A stretch of DNA of 64,000 nt from JAXLQL01 sp046331625 (GTDB taxonomy: Bacteria; Acidobacteriota; Terriglobia; Bryobacterales; Bryobacteraceae): assembly GCA_046331625.1 (NCBI GenBank), contig JAXLQL010000015.1, forward strand, positions 62,001 to 126,000, written 5' to 3'. The notes under the pieces were generated by a model. It worked only from the letters and a program-made list of their open reading frames with translations, ran no database searches and had not been told where the DNA came from. The first letter of the stretch is position 1. Each line of letters starts with the position of its first letter. Below are positions 52,844-62,265 of this stretch, in pieces. The position numbers were made by a program, and so were the translations under genes.

Positions 52844-53146
52844 ATGAAGCTGCGAACCGCCAATGACCGCCTCAAGATCGAACACAGCATCATCGACGGA
52901 CTTCGCCCCGTGCTCGAGCGCTTCCTCAAAGACAACAAGGAAGTGCGCTCCATCGTACCCGGCGTCATCCGCCCCGTTCGCGACGCGCGCGGAGCCGTGA
53001 AGGTCCGGGTCACGGTCCCGGTGACCAACGGCTGGAAAGCCATCGCGCTCTCGGCCGGCGCGCGCCAGGAACTGTTCATCAGCACACCGCTCTCCAAGGA
53101 AGAAGTGGAGTGGGCGCTGAATGACGCGATCGAAAAGACGGGCTAG
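52844..53146 (+). CDS. DUF2103-domain protein
   Basis: 100 residues filling the whole family: LKIEHSIIDGLRPVLERF, IVPGVIRPVRDARGA, VRVTVPVTNGWKAIALSAGARQELF. DUF2103 is described as a possible metal-binding family of unknown role. Small, soluble. It converges on the metal ATPase gene with 17 bases between the stops. Confidence 0.75.
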   Translation: MKLRTANDRLKIEHSIIDGLRPVLERFLKDNKEVRSIVPGVIRPVRDARGAVKVRVTVPVTNGWKAIALSAGARQELFISTPLSKEEVEWALNDAIEKTG

Positions 53147-53163
53147 CCAAGCCAGCCGCCGAG

Positions 53164-55284
53164 TCACTCCGCCACGCGCGACGCCCGCAGCAACCGCAGG
53201 CCGTTGAAAGTCACCATCATGGTGGCGCCCATGTCCGCCGCCACTGCCAGCCATAAGGTCGCCACACCCAGGAATGCCAACAGCAAACACACCGCCTTCA
53301 GCGCCAACGCGATCACCACATTCTGTTTGATCACGTTCACTGTCCGGCGCGCGTGATGGATCAGGAACGGCAGCCGGCTCAATCCGCCCGACATCAACAC
53401 CACGTCCGCCGTTTCCATCACCACGTCCATGCCCGCGCTTGCCATCGCGATTCCCACTGTCGACGCAGCCATCGCCTGCGCGTCGTTCACGCCGTCGCCC
53501 ACCATCGCGACCTTGCCGTAAAGGCGCTTCAATTCTTGCACCGTTGTCGTCTTGTCTTCCGGCAGCAACTCGGCCCGAACCTCGTCGGCGCCCATGCTCC
53601 TGCCCACACGAGATGCCGTGGCCGGATTATCGCCCGTCAACATCACGATCTTCTCGATTCCAGTCTCGCGCAAGCGCCGCATGGTCTCAGCCGCATCGGA
53701 CCGCAGCGGATCAGCCAGCGCGATCAGTGCCCAAACATCGCGATCAGTGCCGCAGGCCACGAGGGTCTTTTCCTGCTCGGCATCGAGCGACTCCGGCACG
53801 CCCTCCACCCTCAGCCCCTTCTCCTGCATCAGGCGCGGACTTCCCACCCAGAAGCGCTCGCCGTCGATCTCGCCCTCGGCTCCGCGGCCCTGCATCGACT
53901 GAAAATTGCGCACATCGCGGGGCTTCACCCCGAGCGATTGCGCGTAACGCAACACGGCTTGCGCCAAGGGATGTCCGCTTCGCGACTCGAGCGCGGCCAA
54001 GCGCCCGAGCACTTCCTCATTCGTGAAACCATTGAGCGGAATCAGCTTGTCCACGTGCGGGCTGCCCGAAGTGAGAACGCCTGTTTTGTCGAAGGCGAAC
54101 ACACGCAGCCCGGCGGCCTCTTCGAGATACGCGCCGCCCTTGACGAGAACGCCCTCTCGAGCGGCCGAAGCCAGCGCCGCCACGATGCTCACCGGAGTGG
54201 AGATCACCAGAGCGCACGGGCACGAAATCAGCAGGATCGTGATGCCCTGATAGAACCAGTCGCCCCAGTTCTTGCCGAGCAGCATGGGCGGTCCGGTGGC
54301 GACGATCAGAGCGAGCAGCATCATGAGCGGCGTATAGACGCGCGAGAACTTCTCCACGAACTGCTCGCTCGGCGCACGCCGGTGCTGTACGCCTTCCACC
54401 ATGCGAATGATACGCGACAGCGTGGTGTCGGAAGCCTGGCGCGTGGTGCGGATCTCGAGCGCTCCGTCGCCGTTCATGGTTCCCGCGTAGACCACGTCGC
54501 CTTGCGCTTTCCACGCCGGCACCGACTCGCCCGTGATCATCGCCTGATTCACGCCAGACGCGCCGGAGACGACTTCGCCATCGCAGGGAATCCGCTCACC
54601 GGGGCGAACGCGCACGAGCGAGCCGACCTGGACCTGGTCCACCGAAACGCGATGTTCGTGGTCATGGTCGTGATGGCGGTGAACAACGGATGCTTCTCCT
54701 GGCGCGAACTGCATCAGCGCGGTGACCGCTTTGCGCGCTCGCGCCAAGCTATAGGTTTCGAGCAGAGCCGCAAGCGCGAACAGGAACGACAACGTCGCCC
54801 CTTCGATCCATTCGCCGAGATACGCCGCGCCCAACACCGAGATCAGCACGAGCGCATTCATGTCGGGCTGCAGGCGCCGCAGCGCGAACGCCGCTTTGGG
54901 CAGCACGAAGAACATGCCTGTGGCCACGGACAATGCGCAGAGCGCGATTACGGGCCACCTCATGTGATGGCCTGTGTGCTCGTGCGCGAGCATCGCGGTG
55001 AGCAGGTTCCCGGTGGTGACGCCTTGCCAGATCATCGCGCCGAGCATAGAAGCGCCGCTGATCGCCGCGAGCGCGATCTTGCCGTGATGTTCCCGCGAGG
55101 AACTGCGTTCGCTGAGCTCGGTCCAAGGCTCGCAGCGAAGCCCCGTCTCGGCCACCGCGCGCTGGATGCGCTCGGGCACGATTTTGGCGGGCTCGTAGAT
55201 CACCGCCATCTTGCCGCGCACCACATCAAAGGCGAGTTCGCCGATGCCGGGTTCAGAGTCGAGCCGGCGGCGGATCAGCGACAC
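53164..55284 (-). CDS. P1B-type heavy-metal-translocating ATPase (Zn/Cd/Co-like)
   Basis: 706 residues from the GTG at 55284. Core motifs: the transmembrane metal site SCPCALVIS, the actuator TGES, phosphorylation site DKTGVLTS, HP in SGHPLAQ, and GDGVNDAQA. A His-rich loop (HHDHDHEH) suggests zinc or a similar ion. The start is odd: the half HMA domain lacks its first strand, and the motif GLDCAEEV lies in frame just upstream (55285-55305) with no ATG, GTG or TTG between it and the stop codon at 55348-55350. Translation may begin at ATC (55335) or the start was lost. It exports metal from the cytoplasm. Confidence 0.9.
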   Translation of the reverse strand: MSLIRRRLDSEPGIGELAFDVVRGKMAVIYEPAKIVPERIQRAVAETGLRCEPWTELSERSSSREHHGKIALAAISGASMLGAMIWQGVTTGNLLTAMLAHEHTGHHMRWPVIALCALSVATGMFFVLPKAAFALRRLQPDMNALVLISVLGAAYLGEWIEGATLSFLFALAALLETYSLARARKAVTALMQFAPGEASVVHRHHDHDHEHRVSVDQVQVGSLVRVRPGERIPCDGEVVSGASGVNQAMITGESVPAWKAQGDVVYAGTMNGDGALEIRTTRQASDTTLSRIIRMVEGVQHRRAPSEQFVEKFSRVYTPLMMLLALIVATGPPMLLGKNWGDWFYQGITILLISCPCALVISTPVSIVAALASAAREGVLVKGGAYLEEAAGLRVFAFDKTGVLTSGSPHVDKLIPLNGFTNEEVLGRLAALESRSGHPLAQAVLRYAQSLGVKPRDVRNFQSMQGRGAEGEIDGERFWVGSPRLMQEKGLRVEGVPESLDAEQEKTLVACGTDRDVWALIALADPLRSDAAETMRRLRETGIEKIVMLTGDNPATASRVGRSMGADEVRAELLPEDKTTTVQELKRLYGKVAMVGDGVNDAQAMAASTVGIAMASAGMDVVMETADVVLMSGGLSRLPFLIHHARRTVNVIKQNVVIALALKAVCLLLAFLGVATLWLAVAADMGATMMVTFNGLRLLRASRVAE

Positions 55285-55418
55285 CTCTTCGGCGCAGTCG
55301 AGGCCGTGGACGCGGAATTCGGCTTGTTGGGTGATGGTCGGGACGCCTCACTCCTATTGTCCCTCAGGGGGCAGTGTTCTTCGGGGACTGGGTGGCTTCG
55401 GCTGAAAGCTGCCCCGCA

Positions 55419-58400
55419 CTAGAAGAAGAAGCGGAGTCCGAACTGGATCTGCAGCGGAGTTCCGATCTGCTGGTTGTTGCGATCGTACGTGCCGTCGGGC
55501 AACCGCAATCGCTGGAAGCGCGGATCGATGGCGACGGACTGGCCGTTGGTTCCGATGCCGAGTCCGTAGATGCCGCCCGTTAGGATCGAACCGTTGGCGT
55601 TGGCGTAGACAACGTTGTCGAGATTCAACAGGTTGAAGAACTCGGCCGAGAATTGGATGCGGCGGACGTCGCCGAGCTTGAAGTTCTTGAGCACGCGGAA
55701 GTCGTCGTTGTAGACAGCACGGTTGCGGAACGAGTTCCGCTGGAGCGACACGCCCGGAGCGCCATAGGGGCGGTCATTGGTGCCGAACTCCTCGTTCTGA
55801 TCGCCGCCGGTAACCGGGTTGATCACCTGGCCACTGCGGGCGCGGACGATACCGCTCACTTCGAAGCCCCATGGCAACGGGTATGTGGCGTAGCTCGTGT
55901 ACTGGTGGCGAATGTCGTTGCGAGAATACCAGTAGTCGGCGCGGAAGTTGGCGGGGTCGGCGTAGTTGAAGCCGCTGGCGTCGCGCTCGGTGTCGTCGTC
56001 GGAGAACGTCTGGCTCCAGGTGTAGAATGCGCCGAACTGGAGCTTCTTGGCGCGATATTGGCCCGAGAGCGTCACGCCGCGGTACATCGAGCGAGCCGAG
56101 GACGCGCGTACCGTAATCGATCCGAGCGATGGGATCGGCCGCAACCCGCCGGTGCGAAGCCCGTAGGTGGGGCGTTGCGAAAGGTCGCCCGCGCGGATGA
56201 ACGGGGCGGGTAGATTGTAGTCCTGGTTGCGCTGCAAGTGAACCGTATTGAGCAGATTGAACTGCGCACCGGCGACGAAGTTCTTGAACACTTCCGTTTC
56301 CACGCCCGCTCCGGTTTGGAACGCGCGCGGATTCTGGAAATCTCTGGCTGCGGCGAGGAGCGCTGCGCCCGCGAAGGGATCGCGCGTTTGACCGCCCAGG
56401 GCAAGCTGCGAGGCGCGCTGCACGACATCGAGCGGAATGGCCGGAAGCTGATCGAGCGGAGTGCGATTGAGGTCCACGCCTGCGGCCAGCAACTGCTGGT
56501 AGACGGTCTGCGTGGCGGTGGGCGCCAGCGTGATCGACACGTCACCCGGCGGGAGGCGGAAATTGTTGGTGGGGCCGGCGAACACGATGAGCGGCGTCGA
56601 TGCGTAGAACAAGCCGGTGTGCGCGCGAACCACCGTTCGGTGGCTTCCGGACACCGGGGTCCAGGCGATGCCGAGGCGCGGCATGAATTGCTTGTAGTTG
56701 TTCTGAATCTTGGTGGGGTCGACGGTCATGCCGTTGGGGAACCGGAAGCCATTCACGCGATCGACAACCGATTGGTTGTTGGCTTCGGCGCCAGGGTTGC
56801 GCTGCGCTTCCCAACGCAGGCCGAAATCGAGTTGGAGGCGCGAGTTGATCCGCCAGGAGTCCTGCGCGAAGGCGGCGATCTGATGCATGTTGAAGCTGGC
56901 GAGCAGGTTGCCGATCTGGCGTTGATAGGTGACGGTGCGGGAATCGAAGCGGTTGGGGATGGAGCCGCCGGTGCCGAGCACGTCGAGAATCTCGTCGACG
57001 TTCGAACTGGTAATCACAAACCCGCCGAATTGATTGAAGCCGAACGACTGGAACGTGGTGATGTAGTTGTAGTCGATGCCGAACTTCATGGTGTGGGCGC
57101 CGCGGCTGATCGAAAGTCCATCGTTGAACTGGATGCGCTTGTCGTCTTGCACAGTGGGCAGGAAGTTTCGGGCTCCGAACAGGCCGATGGGGCGCGCGTC
57201 GATTTGCGGCGTGGCGGAGTTGGCCAACCGCGGGCGCTGTTCGTAGCTGGCGCCGGCGCGGAAATCGTTGACCATCGTTGGCGAGAGCAGGCGCGTGTAT
57301 TGCGCGGTTCCGTTGTGGATGCGGTCTTTTTCGATGCCGTCATTCGAGAAGGCGCGGTTTGTGAACGGATCGAGCGCGCCGCCCACGGAGACGGCGTTTT
57401 CGGCGCTGGCGTCACTGAAGTTGTAGCGCAGCGTCAGGCGGTGGCCTTTCTGCGACTGGTGGTCAATGCGCGCCGTGATGGCGCTGGCGTTGTTGGTCTG
57501 GTTGAAGGGCTTCTCTTCGCTCTTGAAGAAGTCGAACGCTTCTTTGGTGGCGGGCGTGGTGGCGCGATTGAGCAGTTGCGCGAACAGCACGCGGCGCGGC
57601 GTGCGTGAGCGCTGGACTTCGCCCGCGCCGAAGAAGAAGAGCTTGTCTTTCTTGATGGGGCCGCCGATAGCTCCGCCGAATTGCTGCAGCGTTTCGAGCG
57701 AGGCGATCAACTGCACCGGGTCTTTTGCGCCGAGCTCCTTGTGACGGAGCTGATAGAAGGCTTCGCCGTGGATGTCGTTTCCGCCTGACTTGGTGATGGT
57801 GTTGAGCACGCCGCCGGTGGAGCGGCCATACTCGGCCGAGTAACCGGTGGTGACAACCTGGAATTCCTGAATCGCGCTCTGCGGCACTGTAATGATGCTG
57901 CCGGAGCGCTCGCCGCCGCGGATGCCGCCGAAGAATGGCTGGTTGTAGTCGGCGCCATCGAGCATGATGTTCGAGTTGATGCCGCGCTGGCCTGCGAAGG
58001 TGAGTTGGCCGCGTGAGGGATCCAGCTGCACGGTCGGCGTCAGGACGGCGAAGTCCTGGAATCGGCGTCCGTTGATCGGCAAGTTGGTGATGGCCTGATT
58101 GTTCAGCGTGGCCGATGGCGCTGGCGCGACGTTGATCAGTGTGGCGCCGACCTCGATGGTGGTGGCGGTGGAGCCGACCTGCATCACTATGTCGAGCACG
58201 ATGGCCGATCCGACCGTGACTTGAACTCCCTCGATCTTGGCGGGCGCGAAGCCGCTCGCCGTGGCCTCGATATCGTAGGCGCCGGGATCGAGCAGAACGG
58301 CGCGATACTGGCCGGCTTCGTTGGTGTTCATCTGGCGCTCCAGGCCAGTCGCCGTGTTCCGGACTTTCACCGGAACATTGGGAATCACCGCTTGGTTGGC

Positions 58401-58493
58401 GTCGAGCACAACGCCGGAAATCTGGCCTTTGTTCGCATCTGTCTGCGCCAACAAAGCCGCACTGAGCGCAAGTAGGGCTGCGAGAGCACGCAT
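55419..58493 (-). CDS. Oar-type TonB-dependent outer-membrane receptor
   Basis: 1024 residues. Signal peptide (ending ALLAQTDA), carboxypeptidase-regulatory domain about 22-100 (QISGVVLDANQAVIPNVPVKV ... YDIEATASGF), plug domain about 115-235 (INGRRFQDFAVLTP, DGADYNQPFFGG, TGVLN-like TGGVLNTITKSGGNDIHG) and a long beta-barrel ending in IQFGLRFFF. The C-terminal aromatic is right for barrel insertion. Separate from the receptor at 23760 in sequence; substrate unknown, possibly large polymers or oligosaccharides. Good AGGAG 8 bases before the ATG. Confidence 0.93.
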   Translation of the reverse strand: MRALAALLALSAALLAQTDANKGQISGVVLDANQAVIPNVPVKVRNTATGLERQMNTNEAGQYRAVLLDPGAYDIEATASGFAPAKIEGVQVTVGSAIVLDIVMQVGSTATTIEVGATLINVAPAPSATLNNQAITNLPINGRRFQDFAVLTPTVQLDPSRGQLTFAGQRGINSNIMLDGADYNQPFFGGIRGGERSGSIITVPQSAIQEFQVVTTGYSAEYGRSTGGVLNTITKSGGNDIHGEAFYQLRHKELGAKDPVQLIASLETLQQFGGAIGGPIKKDKLFFFGAGEVQRSRTPRRVLFAQLLNRATTPATKEAFDFFKSEEKPFNQTNNASAITARIDHQSQKGHRLTLRYNFSDASAENAVSVGGALDPFTNRAFSNDGIEKDRIHNGTAQYTRLLSPTMVNDFRAGASYEQRPRLANSATPQIDARPIGLFGARNFLPTVQDDKRIQFNDGLSISRGAHTMKFGIDYNYITTFQSFGFNQFGGFVITSSNVDEILDVLGTGGSIPNRFDSRTVTYQRQIGNLLASFNMHQIAAFAQDSWRINSRLQLDFGLRWEAQRNPGAEANNQSVVDRVNGFRFPNGMTVDPTKIQNNYKQFMPRLGIAWTPVSGSHRTVVRAHTGLFYASTPLIVFAGPTNNFRLPPGDVSITLAPTATQTVYQQLLAAGVDLNRTPLDQLPAIPLDVVQRASQLALGGQTRDPFAGAALLAAARDFQNPRAFQTGAGVETEVFKNFVAGAQFNLLNTVHLQRNQDYNLPAPFIRAGDLSQRPTYGLRTGGLRPIPSLGSITVRASSARSMYRGVTLSGQYRAKKLQFGAFYTWSQTFSDDDTERDASGFNYADPANFRADYWYSRNDIRHQYTSYATYPLPWGFEVSGIVRARSGQVINPVTGGDQNEEFGTNDRPYGAPGVSLQRNSFRNRAVYNDDFRVLKNFKLGDVRRIQFSAEFFNLLNLDNVVYANANGSILTGGIYGLGIGTNGQSVAIDPRFQRLRLPDGTYDRNNQQIGTPLQIQFGLRFFF

Positions 58494-58552
58494 GAAATCA
58501 CTCCTAGGCTGTCTGAAGCAACGGGGTCCTAAGAGACAGGATAGTGCGCCTT

Positions 58553-58558
58553 TGTCAA
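58553..58558 (-). promoter_or_regulatory. Candidate -35 element for the second TonB receptor gene
   Basis: A perfect TTGACA on the minus strand, 60 bases before the receptor ATG. The hexamers 16-18 bases downstream (around TCTTAG) are weak, so the promoter is only half convincing. Confidence 0.3.
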
Positions 58559-58587
58559 TTTTCGATTACAGTTTCATGCAGGATAGG

Positions 58588-59133
58588 TCAGCGGAGCTTC
58601 GGGAAAAGAGCTCCCACACGGTCCCGGTAGGCGGGGAACTGGTTCGGGAAAGCCGCGGAGAGGATTCTGTCTTCGGCACGGATTCGGATCGCGGTTCCCA
58701 CCAGGAAAATCGCGACCGCCGTCAAGCCCGACCACGCCGAGGCGCGCGCCATTGCAGTCGCCACGAACATGCCGAGAAACGCCAGGTAAACCGGATGGCG
58801 AACCCAGGAATACGGGCCGCTGGTGATCAGCGCGTGATCGTCGGTGACCACGGCTTGAATCCGCCACTGGCGGCCCAAGTGATGAAGCGCGGAGAACGTG
58901 AGTCCGATGGAGACGCCGGCGATGGTCGCGGCGAAGAGATCCCAGCGGACGCGATGGGGAACTGGAAACGCCAAGAGAACGAACACGCCGGCTGCCTGCA
59001 ACAGCAATCCCCAATTGGAAGACGGATCGCGATGAACTCGTTTCTCGGGCTCGCTCGAACGCCGGAGGCGAATGCGCAAATGATTCCAGACGAACGCGGC
59101 GCCGAAAACCGTCCAGGCTATGGGAAGCCACAT
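58588..59133 (-). CDS. Isoprenylcysteine carboxyl methyltransferase-like membrane protein
   Basis: 181 residues with four to five hydrophobic helices and the ICMT/PEMT signature GPYSWVRHPVYLAFL near residues 107-121, followed by RIRAEDRIL and an AYRDRV end. Bacterial members are membrane-bound SAM-dependent methyltransferases of mostly unknown substrate. It starts 12 bases after the PLP-enzyme gene stop and is likely co-transcribed with it. Confidence 0.85.
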   Translation of the reverse strand: MWLPIAWTVFGAAFVWNHLRIRLRRSSEPEKRVHRDPSSNWGLLLQAAGVFVLLAFPVPHRVRWDLFAATIAGVSIGLTFSALHHLGRQWRIQAVVTDDHALITSGPYSWVRHPVYLAFLGMFVATAMARASAWSGLTAVAIFLVGTAIRIRAEDRILSAAFPNQFPAYRDRVGALFPKLR

Positions 59134-59145
59134 TTTCCGAGATGA

Positions 59146-60744
59146 TCAAACGGTCTTGACGGGCCGCACCACGCCGCCGGGTTGGCCGTATTTGTGCCGC
59201 CGCGCGGACCACTTTGCCTGCCCGTACTCGCCGAGATCCACAGTGCCGCTCATCGTGTCGCCAGCGATGGCGCCGGTGAATTCGTAGCCGATGCGCGTGC
59301 CTTCGATCTTGTGCGAACTGCGCACCCAGACCTCGTTCCCTGCCACGGTTCCGCGAACATCGCCGCCCAGGAACTCGCCGGCGTGCGTGCCTACCAGGTC
59401 GCCGCCCTTCTGTTCGAAGACGAATCCGTGACTGGACTTGCCGACGATGTACTCGATGTCGACATCCCACTGTCCGCTGATATCGGCCGCGGGAGCGGCG
59501 GGAGCGGGGCGTTCCTTGCGCGTCACGTTGGAGAGTACCTGCTGGATGCGATCAGCGGCGATCTGCGCGTCGCCCGGCATCATCATGTAAGGCATGACGG
59601 TGAGGGAGCTCTTCGATCCACCGCCGCGGCGGCCGCCGGAGGAGCCGCCGAGGATGACGCGTGGAGTGCCATCGAGCAGCGCTTTCTCGGCCTCGGCGCC
59701 GGTAATGCCGAGCGCAGCCGAGTCCCAGGAGATGCGCAGTTGCGGCGCGTTGTTCGAAAGCTCCTGGGGCTGGATCACCTCGGTGGAGACGCCTTTCACG
59801 GACTTGGCCTTGGTGGCGATGGTATCGAGCCAACTTTCCCAAGCGGCCCATTCGGCCTTGTGGTCACGCTTCACCCACATCTCCACGGCGGCGAGCATTC
59901 CCATCACCTCTTCCTTGCCGGCCTTCATCGGGCGGCCGAAGGCGTGGTGCGGCGCCGAGTGGAGCCAAGCCGCCTGAATCAGGTCTTTGCGGCCGAGCAG
60001 GAGTCCGGCGCTCTGTGGTCCGCGAAGGCACTTGCCTCCGCTGTAGGCTACGAGCGTGGCGCCACGCCCGAGGTGGATGTTGGGAATGGTGAGCCGTTCG
60101 GCGGCAGCGTCCACCAGCACGGGCACGCCTTTTTCCTTGGCGATGGGCGCGAGCACTTCGGTGCCGAGCGGTCCGGTGTCTTCGGGTGAGGCGAGGATCA
60201 TGACCATCGCGGTGCGTTCGTTGAATGCGCGCAGATACTCGTCTTTTGTGGACACTTCGACGAACTTGGCGCCCACGCCGCGCACGGCGTGATCGTAGAC
60301 GTTGCGCGAGTAACGCGGGGCGATCACTTCGTTCTTGAGTGCGTGAGCCTCGGGCAGGCGTTGCATTTTTTCGGGATCGGCCCCGGCGATGCATGCCGCT
60401 GTCGCGTGTGCGAGCGCGGCGGCGCAACCGTTGCTGACCATGCCCCATTCGGCTTTGGTGAGCTCGGCGAGGCGGGCTCCCACGGCGTTCATCAACTCGT
60501 CCATGTGGACGTAGTGGCGCGACGCGGCTTCCATCGCGGCCTTCACTTCGGGCAGCGACTGCGATCCGGAGATGATGGTGTAGGTGCCCTTGCAGTTGAC
60601 CAAGGGGCGGACGCCGATCGATTGGAAGATGTTGGGTCCGATCTCGAGGGATCCGGCACGGGCCTTGAAACCGAGGGTCTGCATCGCGGCGAGCCAAGCG
60701 CCACTGCGGAACACGTCACGGCGAGAAAAGAAACGGGAGAGCAT
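59146..60744 (-). CDS. Exported SelA-like PLP enzyme with C-terminal beta-rich domain
   Basis: 532 residues from the ATG at 60744. The start MLSRFFSRRDVFRSGAWLAA has a twin-arginine-like SRRDVF followed by a hydrophobic stretch, suggesting export folded with its cofactor. Residues about 40-420 are fold-I PLP enzyme related to selenocysteine synthase SelA and its amino-acid/sugar lyase relatives, with SNGCAAALAHA, VDAAAERL and the PLP lysine in YSGGKCLRGPQSAG. A Pro/Ala linker leads to about 95 residues of beta strands (ISGQWDVDIEYIVG ... MSGTVDLGEYG), lipocalin-like. Not a tRNA enzyme if exported; substrate unknown. Confidence 0.82.
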   Translation of the reverse strand: MLSRFFSRRDVFRSGAWLAAMQTLGFKARAGSLEIGPNIFQSIGVRPLVNCKGTYTIISGSQSLPEVKAAMEAASRHYVHMDELMNAVGARLAELTKAEWGMVSNGCAAALAHATAACIAGADPEKMQRLPEAHALKNEVIAPRYSRNVYDHAVRGVGAKFVEVSTKDEYLRAFNERTAMVMILASPEDTGPLGTEVLAPIAKEKGVPVLVDAAAERLTIPNIHLGRGATLVAYSGGKCLRGPQSAGLLLGRKDLIQAAWLHSAPHHAFGRPMKAGKEEVMGMLAAVEMWVKRDHKAEWAAWESWLDTIATKAKSVKGVSTEVIQPQELSNNAPQLRISWDSAALGITGAEAEKALLDGTPRVILGGSSGGRRGGGSKSSLTVMPYMMMPGDAQIAADRIQQVLSNVTRKERPAPAAPAADISGQWDVDIEYIVGKSSHGFVFEQKGGDLVGTHAGEFLGGDVRGTVAGNEVWVRSSHKIEGTRIGYEFTGAIAGDTMSGTVDLGEYGQAKWSARRHKYGQPGGVVRPVKTV

Positions 60745-60808
60745 GAGTTGATCGTACGCTGTGGATGGAATTGGTGCAAGCTTGCGGGCACTCGGTGGCC
60801 CAACGGGC

Positions 60809-60850
60809 AGCGGGACTGAAGTCCTGCGCTGGCTAAAGCCCGCCCTACAC
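60809..60850 (-). repeat. Dispersed double-hairpin repeat, opposite orientation
   Basis: Reads on the minus strand GTGTAGGGCGGGCTTTAGCC then GCGCAGGACTTCAGTCCCGC, the same unit as at 43599-43639 with a few changes. It sits between the aminotransferase stop and the PLP-enzyme start on the minus strand. Confidence 0.8.
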
Positions 60851-60887
60851 GGCAAGGCAACTGCCGAATGCCTGCATCCGCAAAGAG

Positions 60888-62234
60888 TTACCGGGCCGCC
60901 ATTCGGGACTCGAGCGCTCGCGTCATCGCGCCTTCCACCGCCGCCACGGTTTCGTCGATATGCGCCTCGGTGTGCGCGAACGAAACCGAGCACTGCTTCG
61001 TCGGAATCGGGAAGAAGTAGACCCCCGCGTCGATCAGTTCCCGCCGGAATACCTCATCCAGCGCGAAATCGTGATGCGAAGCCAGATCATGCCAATCCAC
61101 CGGAGCATGGTCCATGAAGTACACACAGAACGCCGAACCCTGGCGCGAAATTGTCGCCGTGATGCCGGCCTTCTTCATCACCGCAGCAATGCCCGCTTCG
61201 GCTCGCGCGCCCATCGCGTCTGTGTGCCGGTACACCTCGCCACCGTTGTCCAGCAGCTTCCGGATCGTCGCGATCGACGCCGCTGTCGGCACCGGATGCG
61301 CATTGTAGGTGCCACCGATCAGCACGCGCTTCGCCATGTCCGGATGCACGAACCAGTCCATCAGATCCTTTCGCCCGCCGAGCACCGCCATCGGATATCC
61401 GTTCGCGACGGCCTTACCGTAGACTGCGAGGTCCGGCCGCACGCCGCTGATTGCGGCGTATCCACCGAAGGCATGGCGGAACCCGGTCTTCACTTCGTCG
61501 AAGATGAGGATGAATCCGAACTCGTCCGCTAGCTTGCGCAGCCCGGCGAGGTAACCCGCGCGCGGCTTCACGATGCCGATGTTTTGCAGGATCGGTTCGG
61601 TGATCAGCGCGGCGATCGGATAGCGCTGGCAAACCCATCGCACCGAGTCGAGATCGTTGAAGTTCACCGCGTGAACCAGTTGTTGATGCGCGGCGGGGAT
61701 CCCCGACGAGATGGGCATGAATGGATACTCGCCCGGCGAAACTCGCGGACCTAGTTGCGCGAGCGGAGTGGCGAGGTTGTTCGCCACGTCATTGTGCCAG
61801 CCGTTGTAGCCGCCCTGCATGTTGATAACGTGGTCGCGGCCAGTCACGCCGCGGGCGAGCCGGATCGCTTGCGCGGTGGCCTCGCTGCCGGTGTTGAGGA
61901 ACTGCACCGATTCGACCCAAGGAATGTTCGTGCAGATCAACTCGGCGAGTTCGCCTTCCAGTTCTGTGGTGCCAGTGCCGAACAGGCTCGCTCCGCTGCG
62001 CAGCACCTTCTCCACGGCCGCCGTCACGTCAGGATCGTTGTGCCCCAACATGTGCGGCGCGAAGGCGGCGTGATAGTCGATGTAGCGGTTCCCGTCAGCG
62101 TCCCATAGCTCGGCGCCCTGGCCGCGAACGAATACGATTTGCGGCGTCACCGAGCGGTTCACCGACACGACGCCGCCGGGGATGAAGCGCCGGTTGCGTT
62201 CGAGAATCTGTTGGGACTGGGGGTAGTTGCGCAT
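60888..62234 (-). CDS. Class III aminotransferase of the glutamate-1-semialdehyde aminomutase-like group
   Basis: 448 residues: FIPGGVVSVNRSV, FLNTGSEATAQAIRLAR, GGYNGWHND, IFDEVKTGFRHAFGG and the PLP lysine in VYGKAVANGYPMAVLGG. The start of the protein and the GTYNAHP strand resemble glutamate-1-semialdehyde 2,1-aminomutase and related beta-amino/amino-sugar transaminases, but the absence of haem genes nearby makes a haem role unlikely. It is divergent from an SDR gene with 31 bases between the starts, suggesting a shared promoter region and a common pathway. Confidence 0.88.
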   Translation of the reverse strand: MRNYPQSQQILERNRRFIPGGVVSVNRSVTPQIVFVRGQGAELWDADGNRYIDYHAAFAPHMLGHNDPDVTAAVEKVLRSGASLFGTGTTELEGELAELICTNIPWVESVQFLNTGSEATAQAIRLARGVTGRDHVINMQGGYNGWHNDVANNLATPLAQLGPRVSPGEYPFMPISSGIPAAHQQLVHAVNFNDLDSVRWVCQRYPIAALITEPILQNIGIVKPRAGYLAGLRKLADEFGFILIFDEVKTGFRHAFGGYAAISGVRPDLAVYGKAVANGYPMAVLGGRKDLMDWFVHPDMAKRVLIGGTYNAHPVPTAASIATIRKLLDNGGEVYRHTDAMGARAEAGIAAVMKKAGITATISRQGSAFCVYFMDHAPVDWHDLASHHDFALDEVFRRELIDAGVYFFPIPTKQCSVSFAHTEAHIDETVAAVEGAMTRALESRMAAR

Positions 62235-62265
62235 GGATACGACTCTTCAAGCATAATCGAGTCGT

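Noticed and set aside
53353..55422. A 689-codon plus-strand frame
   Set aside because: Antisense to the metal ATPase, which has all P-type motifs.
56238..57608. A 456-codon plus-strand frame
   Set aside because: Antisense to the second TonB receptor; no domain character.
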